Made by a program: the position numbers and the translations under genes. DNA of 64,000 nucleotides from Calvatia gigantea (lineage: Eukaryota; Basidiomycota; Agaricomycetes; Agaricales; Lycoperdaceae). Below the pieces are notes generated by a model. The model had not been told where the DNA came from. It made no database searches and was given only the letters and a program-made list of their open reading frames with translations. The stretch lies in NCBI GenBank assembly GCA_025093985.1, contig JACAAK010000002.1, positions 2,542,001 through 2,606,000 of the forward strand, given 5' to 3'. Positions 46,801-62,506 of this stretch are shown one piece after another (the first letter of the stretch is position 1; each line of letters opens with the position of its first letter).

Positions 46801-48372
46801 ATGTCACTCTCCAACAAGCTCTCTATAAGCGATATTGACCTCAAGGGGAAGCGTGTTCTTCTCCGCGTCGACTTCAACGTCCCAATCCAAGACGGCAAGA
46901 TCACCAATTCGGCCGTGAGTTGTCACCTCTTACTGCCGTTCCTTCTCGTTATCTCCAACCATTCCTAGCGTATCGTCGCCGCACTCCCCACAATCAAATA
47001 CGCGCTCGAAAAAGGTGAGGTTACGTACCTGCAAAAGTATGGCAATGGACTCATAATTCACTTCAGGTGCCTCTAAGGTCATACTCATGTCCCACCTTGG
47101 CAGACCCGACGGCAAGGCGACCGAGAAATACTCGCTGAAACCTGTTGCCTCAGAACTCCAGAGTCTCTTGGAGAAGTCGGTCATCTTTTTGAATGACTGC
47201 GTTGGTCCCGATATCGAGACAGCTGTTCAGAAGGCCGACCTCGGTTCAGTCATTCTCCTTGAGAACCTCCGCTTCCATATTGAAGAAGAAGGTTCCGTCA
47301 AGAATAAGGACGGAACGAAGGTTAAGGCTGAACCCACCAAGGTCTCCGAATTTCGCGAGCAACTCACCAAGCTTGGCGATGTCTATATCAACGATGCCTT
47401 TGGAACCGCCCATCGTGCCCACTCCAGCATGGTGGGCATCAGACTTCCCCAAAGGGCCTCCGGCTTCTTGGTAAAAAAAGAATTGGACTACTTTGCAAAG
47501 GCTTTGGAAAACCCTGAACGGCCTTTCCTCGCTATCCTTGGTGGTGCAAAAGTGTCAGACAAGATCCAACTGATTGAAAACATGCTGGACAAGGTAGATT
47601 ATCTTGTCTATCATATTAAGCATCCATTTCCCATAAACCTGTCAGGTTGACTCTTTAATTATCGGAGGTGGCATGACATTCACCTTCAAGAAAACTCTTG
47701 ATCATATTGCGGTATGTGTCGTTGCGAATTCTTGCGCAACATCAAAGGTCTAAATGACGTCATAGATTGGTAATTCTCTTTTTGATCAGCCCGGATCTGA
47801 GAAGGTTGCCGAAATTGTTGAAAAGGCCAAGAGGAACAACGTCAAGTTGGTGTTCCCTAATGACTATGTTATCGCAGATAAATTTGCTGCAGATGCACAA
47901 GTAAGAGGGTATCCTCATTGACTTGGACCTAGAAAGATTCTAATTGGGTGACCCACAGCACAGAATTGTAACGGACGCTGAAGGCATCCCCGATGGTTGG
48001 ATTGGCCTTGACGTTGGACCAAAAAGTCGCGAACTCTTCCGCGAAACTGTTCTTGAAGCTAGGACGATCCTCTGGAACGGGTAGGCAAGTTGTCCCGTTC
48101 TGAAAATCTCTTACTAAATTATCAGTTCAGTCCCCCCGGTGTATTCGAGTTTCCTGAATTTGCCGAGGGTTCAAAATCACTTCTTAATGCCACGGTTGAC
48201 GCTGTAAAAAAGGGGGCGACAGTTATTGTTGGAGGTGGTGACACCGCTACGGTTGTTGCCAAATTTGGCGCGGATGATAAACTGAGCCATGTTAGTACCG
48301 GTGGAGGTGCTAGCCTGGAAGCTTTTGGAGGGCAAGACCCTTCCTGGCGTGGCTGAATTGAGTGATAAATGA
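46801..48372 (+). CDS. PGK1: Phosphoglycerate kinase, with apparent C-terminal frameshift
   Basis: PGK makes ATP from 1,3-bisphosphoglycerate in glycolysis. About seven exons encode the N-domain ([45 protein letters not shown]) and the nucleotide domain ([61 protein letters not shown]). After SLE the family continues [16 protein letters not shown]; the DNA encodes this only if one A is removed near 48322, ending at TGA 48370-48372. As written, translation ends at 48354-48356 with an unrelated tail. In a normally single-copy essential gene this is more likely a base error than decay. Confidence 0.93.
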
Positions 48373-48494
48373 CTGGATGGACAGCGTAGTTTTTTATGAA
48401 AACCGCATTGTATTTTGAAATTCCCACAATAGACACGTGACCCCCAGTCTTGCTGACGTCCCAGCTGCTCAAACTACCAGACACCAGCAGTAGG

Positions 48495-50724
48495 ATGGCT
48501 CGCCCCAGGAAGAAGGGGGCGAAAAGCGAAGAAACTAATGAACCCACCACCTCCATTAGCCGTTCCAACTCTCCGGACGTATTGCAAACCAAGGATTCGT
48601 CGTCGCAGACGAGGGATGAGACTTGTCCTGCCTGTGTCATGGGCGAGACCAATTCCCTCAGTTCTCTTGAAAAAGAGCGATGGATTAGATGTGATGCATG
48701 CAAGGTTTGGTATCACTGGCGGTGTCTGGGAAGGGACGATGACATAGACAGTATCGATAAGTGGTGCGCTGCTCTGCACTCCTCCTCCAACGCTAAATAA
48801 CGTTGGACAGGTTTTGTCAAAAATGCATGGAAGAAAAACCTTCTCGTACCATCACCCGCAAAGCTCCAACCCGGAAGTCCTCTCGCAAGAGGACACAACG
48901 TGACTATGCTAACCTTGACTCTGGGGTTAGTTTTGACCGCGTTCGATGGGCCCGAGCGCTGGGAGAAAAGGAGACAAAAGGGGATCCATTCAGGCGGATG
49001 CACGGAACTGAATTAACTTTGTCCTGGGTGGAGGGGGACGAAACGGCTATGCGGGAGCCCATTGTCATTGAGAAGCCAGATGGTCTTGGTATGAAAATGC
49101 CCTCCTCCGACCTCACCGTTGATGATGTTGCAAAGCTGGTTGGAGAAGATACACCGCTTGAAGTGATTGGTAGGTCACCGTGGTATCTCTCTTTTGCTCC
49201 TACTCACCTCAGTCAGATGTTGCTACACAATCAACATCACCAGGGTGGGCCTTGGAAAGGTGGGCCGAGTATATGAAACTCGAACCGGAGAAGCGAGACA
49301 AGATCCTGAATGTCATTTCATTGGAGGTATCCTCGACTAAACTGGCCGACATGATTTTACCTCCCCGCCTGGTTCGGGAGTTAGATTGGGTTGAGAACTA
49401 TTGGCCTAGCACGCGGAAAGGAAAAGGACATACATATCCAAAAGTTCAATTGTATTGTCTGATGGGCGTCGCGTCGGCTTGGACAGTAAGTTTTTCATCC
49501 TTCAAAGATTCATTTTTCCATTGAAGCATGAGATTCATAGGATTGGCACATTGATTTTGCTGGCTCTTCAGTCTACTATCATATCTTGCACGGCTCAAAG
49601 GTCAGGCTTGAAAAAAAAAAAACTCGAGAGATTATGCTCATTCGACTCATTAGATCTTCTATTTTATCCGGCCTACATCAGCCAATCTGGCGACCTATGA
49701 GAGGTGGTCAGGGACTGAGCTACAGTACCAGTCCTGGCTTGGGGATATGGTGGATGAGGTATTTAAGGTAGAGCTCAAAGAAGGCAACACGATGATCATT
49801 CCATCCGGTTGGATACATGCCGTCGTACGTATTTGAACGCTAGTGTTGGATTTTTGCTCATTGGTAATTCAGTACACGCCTGCTGACACCATGGTATTCG
49901 GAGGGAACTTTCTCCATTCCTACAGCATTCCAATGCGTGAGCATTCCTTGTATCATCCTTGGTCCTGGTTTTACCAGATCCTCCAGAGCTCCGTGTTCGC
50001 AACATCGAGATTGCCACATCAGTCCCCAAGAAATTTCGATTTCCGTTATTCTCCAAGTATGTTTCCCCTTTATGACCCCTAGGCAGACGTCTGAGTGTTT
50101 AGGCTGTGTTGGTATGTTGGTGAGAAATACCTTCGGGACCTCAAGTCTCACCCAGAACCCGACCTCTCACCGCGGACGCTTGCATCGCTGACGGCGCTTG
50201 CTGACTTTCTGGTCTCCGAGGCCAGGATTTTAGAACGAGGCTCAGATGCAGCAAAAAAGGAGGCCAAGGAACAAATACCTTCGGATCGAGTGAAAGACGC
50301 TCCCGCTATGGCACGGGAATTGCGTTGGCGTCTGAGACTAGCTGCGGGTTCTGCAAGTGACGAGGAAAGCATGAAAAAAGCTGACAAAACGAACGGCCAC
50401 ATTAACGGAGTTAAGCGTCGACGGGCTGATAGCGAGGGGCTGGAAGAAGGTTCGCTAAGGTTCAGGAATTTTAAGCCACGATCATGGGACAGGATAGAGG
50501 AGAAGGTGGAGGATCTTGGAACAGAGACGAAACAGGTGATGTCGCCAGGAACAGGGGATGCCTGGGCCGATATCTATGACTCGAATACAATGGAGGGAGG
50601 TCAGCGTGCTCAGGTTGCGCGTCAGCGAACCCTGGTGATGAAAGTCAGAAAGACTACTAAGGGGCTTGAACGTCAAAGGATAGAGCGTATTGTCGAACAG
50701 TGGTCTTGGCATACTGGGGAATAG
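48495..50724 (+). CDS. PHD-JmjC histone demethylase, KDM2/Jhd1-like
   Basis: Fe(II)/2-oxoglutarate-dependent demethylases of this group act on histone H3 Lys36. The N-terminus has a PHD finger (CPACVMGE...[13 protein letters not shown]...WFCQKC). The JmjC domain follows across several introns: [15 protein letters not shown], then [21 protein letters not shown] with the iron motif H-x-D and a 2OG-contacting Lys, [26 protein letters not shown] with the second iron His, and [11 protein letters not shown] basic, disordered tail ends with WSWHTGE. Catalytic residues are intact. PHD followed by JmjC is the yeast Jhd1 order. Confidence 0.9.
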
Positions 50725-50983
50725 AACCTACTTATATTTATTATGTGTTATCTTGGGTCACATTGCAGATTGTGGGAATTGGCCTCAGAAGAGGCGCCCA
50801 ACGTTGTTCTTCTGGTTTTCAGGTCTGCTTGCCCCATATACTTCACTATGTCAAATGCACAACCACCTGGTCGGTATCCTATTCATGACGAAGGTGATTT
50901 GAGGCCTCCTCCACGTAAGATTTTTTTCTCAAGTTCAACACCACACTTCGTCAACTCTCTTTTCTTCCACAGCCATAGCTCTT

Positions 50984-52939
50984 ATGCACCACCCAAACCG
51001 TTCCGTTCCCTCTCTCCCTTCTCAACATCCTCAGCTTGATAGCGACTCGCAAGAACCCCCTCTGACAGACCCCCCTCCGTTTGACCCCACTGCCTCCCTC
51101 GACACGTTTTCCGTACTCAATCTGCGCGACCCAACCTCGAGACCGATGCTGACAATGCGTTCCCCCGACCCAGTCCCCCGGGCTACATCCTCGCTCTCAA
51201 ACCGTGCTTCCCCAGTCGCTCGAGGCATTCCTCCACCGAGACATGCAACAACTCTTCCCCAATCGCGCCAGCACCCCCAAGGGCTTGCCCACAACCCTAC
51301 AACCGTGTACACTCATGATGATCAAAGGAGTGTATATTCGTACGATAGTGGTTCGACCAACTACAACTCGACACAAAATATGGTGCCTCATGATCGCAAT
51401 TATCCCTCTGGCTGGCAAGCACCGGTGGGGCCGGTTGGGTTTGACCCGTTGTACGCCGCTGCGTCAGATGTACTGGGTATGGGGCCTCCGCCAAGCAGTA
51501 TTCCTCATCCCCGTGGCCACTCTAATCCAATTGGACCTGCTCAACCGTTCGATTATCCTGTATATCCCATTCCACCAAACCATGGAAACCCGTCCAATCC
51601 TTCGCTTTCATCATACACCAATTCTTATGAATCTTTTACTCACCCTCAAACTCTTTCCGTTCCTCCTTCCGAACGAAATGAGTTCGAACCCCGTCCCTCG
51701 CTAGAGCGTGCGGGCACTTCCACCTCCGTTGCTCCGTCGACCATCAAGAGCAGGGCCATCGACCTGACCACACCTCCCTATACCAGAGAATATATCGAAC
51801 AGTACCGGCAGCGAATAAAGGGGGATCCAGATCCTGAAGCCCACTTCTTGTATGCAAAATACCTTATCGATGCAGCCAAGAAGATACGTGGAGGAAGTCA
51901 AGATCAACGAGCTGCTAAGAAATATAGCGAAATGTTGATACAAGAATCACTCAAGGTTATCAAGCGGTTGGCAACTCAGGGTGAAGCATATCACGAAGCA
52001 CAGTTCTTTCTGGCGAATTGCCACGGAACTGGTGCATTAGGATTGCAGGTGGATCATGAGCGTGCCTATCATTTATATCTGCAGGCAGCCAAGCAGAATC
52101 ATGCAGCCGCTTCATACCGGGTCGCGGTATGCAATGAAATTGGAGCCGGGACAAGAAAAGAGCCTCAGAGAGCCGCTGCCTTTTATAGGAAGGCAGCTTC
52201 GTTGGGTGATACCCCGGCCATGTATAAACTCGGTATGATTCTTCTTCAAGGCACTCTTGAACAACAGAAGAACCCCCGCGAAGCGATCACTTGGCTTAAG
52301 CGAGCGGCTGAACAAGCAGACGAGGACAACCCCCATGCGCTTCACGAACTTGGTCTACTCCATGAACAACTCAATTCAACTCTCGTGCCTTATGATCCTG
52401 CTTACGCGAAAGCCCTCTTTACCCAAGCCGCGCAGCTGGGTTACACGCAATCGCAATACAAGCTTGGTCAGTGTTACGAGTATGGGACCATAGGTTGTCC
52501 TGTCGACCCGCGTCGTTCAATAGCGTGGTATACGAAAGCCGCTGAAAAAGGGGACGCGGAGGCCGAATTGGCTGTGAGCGGTTGGTATCTAACCGGAAGT
52601 GAAGGCGTCCTCAAGCAGAGTGACTCGGAAGCATATCTATGGGCTCGTCGTGCCGCGAACAAAGGACTCAGCAAAGCCGAGTATGCTGTTGGCTACTACG
52701 CAGAAGTGGGCATCGGCATCAAACAGGACATAGAATTTGCCAAGAAATGGTACATGCGTGCCGCAGGTACGAACTTAGAGGTCCTGTCCCCTTGCTCATC
52801 ACTGATACGGGTTCATCTAGCTCAAGGCAACAAGAGAGCTATGAATCGATTGACAGAAATGAAGCGTATGGGGAACAAGCGGGCCAACATCGCGCGACCA
52901 ACACGACAGCAAGCGAAGGATGAATGTGTAATATGTTGA
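50984..52939 (+). CDS. SKT5: Sel1-repeat protein with CaaX box, SKT5/CHS4-type chitin synthase activator
   Basis: Skt5/Chs4 binds and activates chitin synthase III at the bud neck or septum and is prenylated. A long Pro/Ser-rich N-terminus (residues about 1-265) precedes PYTREYIEQYRQRIKGDPDPEAHFLYAKYL and at least seven Sel1 repeats (for example ASYRVAVCNEIGAGT..., AMYKLGMILLQG..., SQYKLGQCYEYG...). The C-terminus is CVIC, a CaaX motif. A 54-base GT-AG segment (52767-52820) interrupts the last repeat; splicing restores MRAAAQGNKRAMNRL, but the frame stays open if retained. Confidence 0.92.
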   Translation: MHHPNRSVPSLPSQHPQLDSDSQEPPLTDPPPFDPTASLDTFSVLNLRDPTSRPMLTMRSPDPVPRATSSLSNRASPVARGIPPPRHATTLPQSRQHPQGLAHNPTTVYTHDDQRSVYSYDSGSTNYNSTQNMVPHDRNYPSGWQAPVGPVGFDPLYAAASDVLGMGPPPSSIPHPRGHSNPIGPAQPFDYPVYPIPPNHGNPSNPSLSSYTNSYESFTHPQTLSVPPSERNEFEPRPSLERAGTSTSVAPSTIKSRAIDLTTPPYTREYIEQYRQRIKGDPDPEAHFLYAKYLIDAAKKIRGGSQDQRAAKKYSEMLIQESLKVIKRLATQGEAYHEAQFFLANCHGTGALGLQVDHERAYHLYLQAAKQNHAAASYRVAVCNEIGAGTRKEPQRAAAFYRKAASLGDTPAMYKLGMILLQGTLEQQKNPREAITWLKRAAEQADEDNPHALHELGLLHEQLNSTLVPYDPAYAKALFTQAAQLGYTQSQYKLGQCYEYGTIGCPVDPRRSIAWYTKAAEKGDAEAELAVSGWYLTGSEGVLKQSDSEAYLWARRAANKGLSKAEYAVGYYAEVGIGIKQDIEFAKKWYMRAAGTNLEVLSPCSSLIRVHLAQGNKRAMNRLTEMKRMGNKRANIARPTRQQAKDECVIC

Positions 52940-53042
52940 GATGGAGATAGGATAGTGAACTACTTACTCACGTGTTCCCGTGGGCGTAATCCGACTGCTC
53001 CTGGATAATCTTGATGTCCGACCCCTCTCCTTTCTTTACTCA

Positions 53043-53728
53043 ATGGCTACTACATCAGTCAACGAAGCAAAGGACGTAAGCGAAGCATCTCGTAGATGAA
53101 GCGTTTGTCCTTAACACACTTTTTGACCATTTCAGAGTTCCCTACTCGAGTTTCTCGACACGTCCCAACTTAACTGTTTGAACGAATCCGCTGAGCACCC
53201 GCTGAGAGGCATCCTCGAGACCAAGGCGAAAAACACCACTACAAATTACCTTTTGAGTGATGCGGATGAACAGTTGCTCCTGAGTTTGCACGTACGTATG
53301 TCCACTGTCCCGAGTATGAGGTTACATGACAAGGTCATTTCGGAAACACACAGTTCAACCAGGCAGTGCGCGTTCGTGCGCTTGCCGTTATCAGTTCTGT
53401 TATAGATCAAGCTCCAAAACGTATCAAGCTGCTGGTCAACCGGCCTTCCATTGGATTTGAAGACGTTGAAGATGCTGAAGAGCCAGCGGTTGCACAGGTT
53501 TTTGAATTAACTGAGGATCAAGTCAGGCAAGGGCAGAAAATACCCCTTCGGTTCGTGAGATTCCAGAATGTCAACAGTCTGCATGTAGGTGCCTAAGTGC
53601 CTATCTAAGTACTGAACGGTAATAATGCAGTACTCTCGGTTGGCTAGATATTTGTTCAGTCAAACCAAGGTGGAGAGGATGAAACGCGGATTGATGCCGT
53701 CGATGTTTTCGGCGTTCCTATTGAGTGA
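53043..53728 (+). CDS. PITH-domain protein (PITHD1/TXNL1 C-domain type)
   Basis: The PITH domain binds the 26S proteasome in TXNL1; PITH-only proteins are less well known. Exons join as MATTSVNEAKD + SSLLEFLDTSQLNCLNE + FNQAVRVRALAV + IFVQSNQGGEDETRID. Conserved marks are YLLSDADEQLLL, IKLLVNRPSIGFEDVED, IPLRFVRFQNVNSL and FVQSNQGGEDETRI. No thioredoxin domain is present. The protein ends at VFGVPIE, TGA 53726-53728. Confidence 0.9.
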
Positions 53729-54007
53729 GTGGTTGACGGTTGGCTCCACTGATTCTTCGAACCAAATATGACCCAAATGCTTCAGTGCTACGAGGGACCT
53801 GAGTGGTCTAAAGAGATCGGAAGAGTGATCTTTTGCTGTGGATGCTTTAGAATTGGAGTCCAATCATTGAATATTGAATACTGAGTACTGAGTACTGAGT
53901 ACTGAGATATTGATGTTACATTTCCCCTCGTGGGATTTAGTTTGGTCACGTGCGCCCAACAGTATCACAGTTGTGGGCCCATAAGTACGACTTGTATTCT
54001 AATCACA
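53729..54007. other. PITH-NKAP intergenic region with ACTGAGT repeat
   Basis: About 280 bases. A 7-base unit ACTGAGT is repeated about four times at 53879-53906. No gene is seen. Confidence 0.6.
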
Positions 54008-55543
<1,536 letters not shown>

Positions 55544-55628
55544 ACTTTTTTGTTCCATAGATGCCACTACAAAAGACATAATATAGTACCAAGCTAAATC
55601 AAACCATCACAAACTTAAAGGGGTACGG

Positions 55629-56439
55629 TTAACACCTCAGAGATTTGAGTTCGCTTGTAGCCCTTTCTACGCGTTGGACGCGCTCTTGTTGGCTCGGCAC
55701 ATTCTGAAGACCTGATTAATACGAGTCCCTCTACTCTCAGTCGGTCAGCCAACACACCTGATCGAGCTCTTCAGTAATAGCGGATGTCATGTGGAAATCC
55801 TCAATGATATCTCCTAGGACGGGGACTGGACCTACGGTGGCAAATGAAACGGTAAATGTCAGCGTACATTGAAAAGGCATACCGTCGTCGAGTGCTTGAT
55901 CATCGTCGCTCACGGCGTCATTGACCTCGGATATGTCCAAGTCCTGCGCCTGACTCTTGCCCAAGAGGTCTGATAGTCGGGACTGAATCTCCTTGGGAAC
56001 CTCACGGCGCGTCTTGGTCATCCTTTTGTGCCATTGTAACCGCGTATCGGCGAGGCTCCATATCCTCCTGTCCAAGGCCTCGTCAAAAGCTTCCATATCT
56101 GCGCTTTCTTAGCGAAGCGCTTTAGAAAGGGGTGCACAAGCTTACCTTGTCCAGCGGTGTCAATTGAGTCAAAGTTGTGGCCATTTACTCTGAGGTTTGC
56201 TTGAGCCATTGAAAAAGTGGAATCTACGAACTTGGAGGTTGTGAACAACGAAAAAGTGTGAGGGAGAAAGAACGAACTTGGTTGAAGTGGGCCAAGATGG
56301 CATCGTGTTCTGAGTGAAGATCGTGTGAGTCAAGGGCATTGCTAAGGGCGCTGGTGAGATGTGCGTTGTAGTTGTTCTTGATGCGTAGCCAGTCGTTTAT
56401 TGAGCCGACGGAAATACGGAGCAACTCTTCGCGTTCCAT
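55629..56439 (-). CDS. MIS14: Kinetochore protein Mis14/Nsl1
   Basis: Mis14/Nsl1 is a subunit of the Mis12/MIND complex, which links the inner kinetochore to Ndc80. Four or five exons encode MEREELLRISVGSINDWLRI, FVDSTFSMAQANLRVNG, DMEAFDEALDRRIWSLADTR (the family signature), an acidic spacer, and a C-terminal coiled coil (QQERVQRVERATSELKSL) ending at TAA 55629-55631. The last acceptor was chosen at GGTCTTCAG because it gives the coiled coil. The alternative acceptor would end the protein earlier. Confidence 0.75.
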
Positions 56440-56563
56440 TGCGCTCGTCCTCTGTATGTTCAAGTTGGCCACCAAATGCAATGCTCAATGTCAAGGAAAC
56501 ACGTGACTTAGATTACACTTATACTTAAATAATTTCATAAACGAGTAGTATATTGATACACGC

Positions 56564-57558
56564 TCATAGGACCTTGGCCTTTGGCCGCTTCACCTTGATT
56601 CCCAATGTATTCGTTTTTTTCTTTTTTGTGGTTGGTTGCAGCGATGTGGAGGAAATCAGTGCCCGCAGTCGAGTCTGGCAGGAGACTTTCCAGACTTGGT
56701 TCGATATCATCCGCCTTTCGCTTCACCGTTACCACCGTCGTCCCATCTGAGCCCGACATCGGAACTGCCACCTTGGAAAACACCTCTTGCACAAGTTTCT
56801 CATCCTCTTCCTCCAGCTTTTGTCGTTCAGCCTCCTCCTCGTCTTCTACTTCCTGCGTTTTTATCCGCGCCAGAAGATCGACTGAATGCCCTGTTCGCTC
56901 GTTGCGTGCATTACGAGCTCGGATGTCCTGTAGTGCATCGAGAATATCCATTTCTCGCTTCGAGTCGATCGTCCGATTCTCCAATGCTTTCATCGGATTG
57001 TTCTCCTCCTCTTCCAACTTGGCAAGCCTATCCTCCTCCTCAACTGCCTTCTCCTCTCTCCACGGCTCAAAGTTCCGTGAAGCGCCATGTTCTGCGGTAT
57101 AGTCCGTATTTTTAGGGTCAGTCTTGAACGTAATTTCCGCAGAACATAATGTGCTATAGGAGAAACATGGATCAGAAGTGAATGGCTTACCCTAGGAAAG
57201 GGATATGTGCGCACCATTTGATGTAAAAGCGGAAAATTTTGATGCCATAGTAATCTTCGCCTTCCACCGTTTCTTTGCGAGCATTGAACTTTTTGCCCTT
57301 GTAGATATATTCACCACAGGTATTACAGCGCCTATATGAGTGGTCAAGATCAAGTACATGCAAAGCAACGGGGGGAGCCACTAACATTGAAAACGGAGCC
57401 ATGAGACGGACAACCTGCTGTGAGTTCTTGGGTTGCTTCCGTCGTGGAATGAGGTCGGGGTCAAAATCCGGAGGGAAGTATTTGTTGAGAACTGCGACAT
57501 GTGTTAACAAGTGTAATAGTAAATCCCAACCATTTGACGTACCTTTGCGCTCAGACAT
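56564..57558 (-). CDS. YJU2: Splicing factor YJU2/CWC16 (CCDC94)
   Basis: Yju2 joins the Prp19-associated spliceosome and promotes the first splicing step. A 16-base first coding exon (MSERK) is followed by [20 protein letters not shown] and [22 protein letters not shown] with the first CxxC, and [16 protein letters not shown] with the second, which form a zinc site. A coiled-coil tail follows. Near 56615-56630 the frame as written leads to an unrelated C-terminus (stop at 56535). Dropping one A from the run of seven gives [16 protein letters not shown] ending at 56564-56566, which looks native. Confidence 0.92.
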
Positions 57559-57678
57559 GGTGGTCGGGAGCGAAGGAGTTGGTTTGAGAGAGAACGTGAA
57601 TTGGATCCAATTAATTGACACTGAGCAGCTGCTTGTTTGTGTCTATTTACTACACCTTCTTCTTTTAAGCCTCTGACC
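57559..57678. promoter_or_regulatory. Divergent promoter, YJU2 / DHX35
   Basis: 120 bases between the start codons of two spliceosome-linked genes. They must share regulatory sequence. Confidence 0.5.
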
Positions 57679-60532
<2,854 letters not shown>

Positions 60533-60622
60533 TGGAATATCTTTTGTGGTGTACAATTTGTGTGATTGAATAAATTGGTGGCTGGAGTAGCGTGGGAAGT
60601 CTTCAACTTGTCCTCTGTGGTC

Positions 60623-61322
60623 ATGGGTGCAGCTCAGTCCAAGTCAGAGACCGCCGAAAAGGTTTTTCAGAGCGAAACTCCAGTTTCCGTACGTCTCCGC
60701 CTGTCCATTCTGTTAGTGCTCTCTCATCCTGTAGCAGTTTTCGCCAGATGTCGTCAACCAGCTCTCCAACCGCTTAGAGTCTCCGGACACCACTCCCGAG
60801 CGACAGACACTACTCGATGCACATATTCGCGCTCGGATACAAGACGAACTCGAGCGTTTGAGGAGGGAGGAAGAGCACGTACAACAAGAGATTGAACACG
60901 CTTTGGAGAAAGAGAATCTGGACAAGGAACGTGCTATGGTTGGTGACGCTTCGGAGGAAGACGGAAGTGGCACTGGTGAAGTCAAGAGCAGCACTGCCCT
61001 CCAAGGAGACCTGGACGAGGTTAGGGAGAAGATTAGCAAGTATCACTCGCGGAGGGAGCTTGCTGAATACCCTGAGGCGAAAAGTCTTGGAGACGCTGTT
61101 GTAGAGTGTTATAGGTGCGTAAACTGTGGTCTTGACATCCCTTGTCTGTTCTCACTCACCAGTGCATAGACAAAACCTGGCGCGGCCTCTTGATTGTTGG
61201 AGAGAGGTTGACCGGTTCAAGAACTCTGTTGCAAAACTAGAACATGTGCGTCCTTACATCAGTTCACATTGTTTGAATCACTTCTCACTTCCTCACAGGG
61301 ATACTTCAAGGCTCTACGGTAA
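60623..61322 (+). CDS. MIC19: MICOS subunit MIC19 (CHCH-like)
   Basis: Mic19 supports cristae junctions in the mitochondrial inner membrane. The start MGAAQSK is an N-myristoylation signature. A central charged coiled coil (ARIQDELERLRREEEHVQQEIEHAL) and a C-terminal CHCH-like segment with one Cys pair (ECYRQNLARPLDCWREVDRFK) follow, and the last exon encodes GYFKALR. One rather than two Cys pairs is usual for fungal Mic19. The intron after VS is spliced to QFSPDVV. Confidence 0.85.
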
Positions 61323-61411
61323 TACACTTAGGGAATGTCCATCCGATACACGTCCGTTATGAATACCTAATATAAACCTATCAACTTGGTCCGTGGCGTC
61401 CATCCGTGCTA

Positions 61412-62367
61412 TTAAAGTGCAGTCCCAACCGGGTAGGTTTGGTCGCCCGTTGGTGGTTGATACGCACTCTCAGCGCTAGCCTGCGAGGCCCTTGCTCCAG
61501 GCGTGGATCGGAAAAGATAACTCCAGCGTGACGATGAGGATTGACGATCACTAGCATGCGATGAATTTCTGTTGCCCAGATTCCCTAATGCCGCAAGGAT
61601 GAGGCTTGCAGGAGCACGGCCCTGGCGTGATTCGCCGCTGGCGTTTGAATTAGCACTGACGTTGGATGGTTTATGTACAATCGACTTTTCAGCGCCGTCT
61701 TGGCTCGTTTGGCTCGTCGAGGCCTCGGCATGATTGCTTCGCATCGAATTCTGGGATAATTTTTTGAGCGGGTTGAGGGGCAGTGGCCAGATGGCAGACC
61801 CCGACCGCCGCAACCGATGTTCCAACGTCCATAGAGGACGTGGAGGAGGAGTGCTGGGATTGTCAAACAGCATATGTTTAGCCTTTTCTGGGTCAAAACC
61901 CTGCTTGGGTTGTGGCGGCTGCACGGGTTCTTTCCCGTCGCCCGCAAACTTGACTCGTTTATCGTCCAGTACTTGTTTTAATAGGGGTCGATAAGAAGGT
62001 TTCTTTGGGCCACTAATTTGCGCATTGCGTATGGTATTGTCTATCGTCTTACGGTGTTTTTCCTATCGCGATGGAATCAGGAAAGGTTTAGTAGTAAGTA
62101 CTTTGAGATAACACATACCATCTCCTGTCTCTCCTTCTGGTTCTTCCTTTTGATAGACCTACCCCACCAGACCCATATAAAAGTTACTATGACGGCGAGG
62201 AGAGCACCGCCGACGACACCACCAGCTATTGCTGGGACGGGGACTGATGAACGTGCGTTAGTCCCGACGTCAGAGGTGGGTACGGTGAAGATAGTGGTGG
62301 TTGTGAGAACATCGGCCTCACTGCGAGGGCCAATAGTGGTGGTGGTTAAAGGTTCGATTAATGGCAT
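61412..62367 (-). CDS. Single-pass membrane protein of unknown function
   Basis: Two exons. Starting at ATG 62365-62367 there is a Thr-rich stretch, then one clear membrane span, IAGGVVGGALLAVIVTFIWV, with a GxxxG-like start, then RSIKRKNQ and a long cytosolic tail rich in Ser, Asn, Gln and Pro (about 190 residues). The intron follows QEM. No signal peptide is visible from this start. A longer start via GTG at 62397 is blocked by an upstream TGA, so an unseen 5' exon is possible. Layout resembles fungal Mid2/Wsc-type surface proteins, but no Cys-rich domain is seen. Confidence 0.6.
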
Positions 62368-62506
62368 GAGTAGGGACAGAACCCAGGGAAGCGCCACGGC
62401 ACCAAGTCAGGCAACGAGAGTCAAAATGAGGTTGCCTCGTGGACACCTAAAATTATTATCTACTTATCTACGCACATACACATGCGAGTTGACGTTGATC
62501 TCTCAT

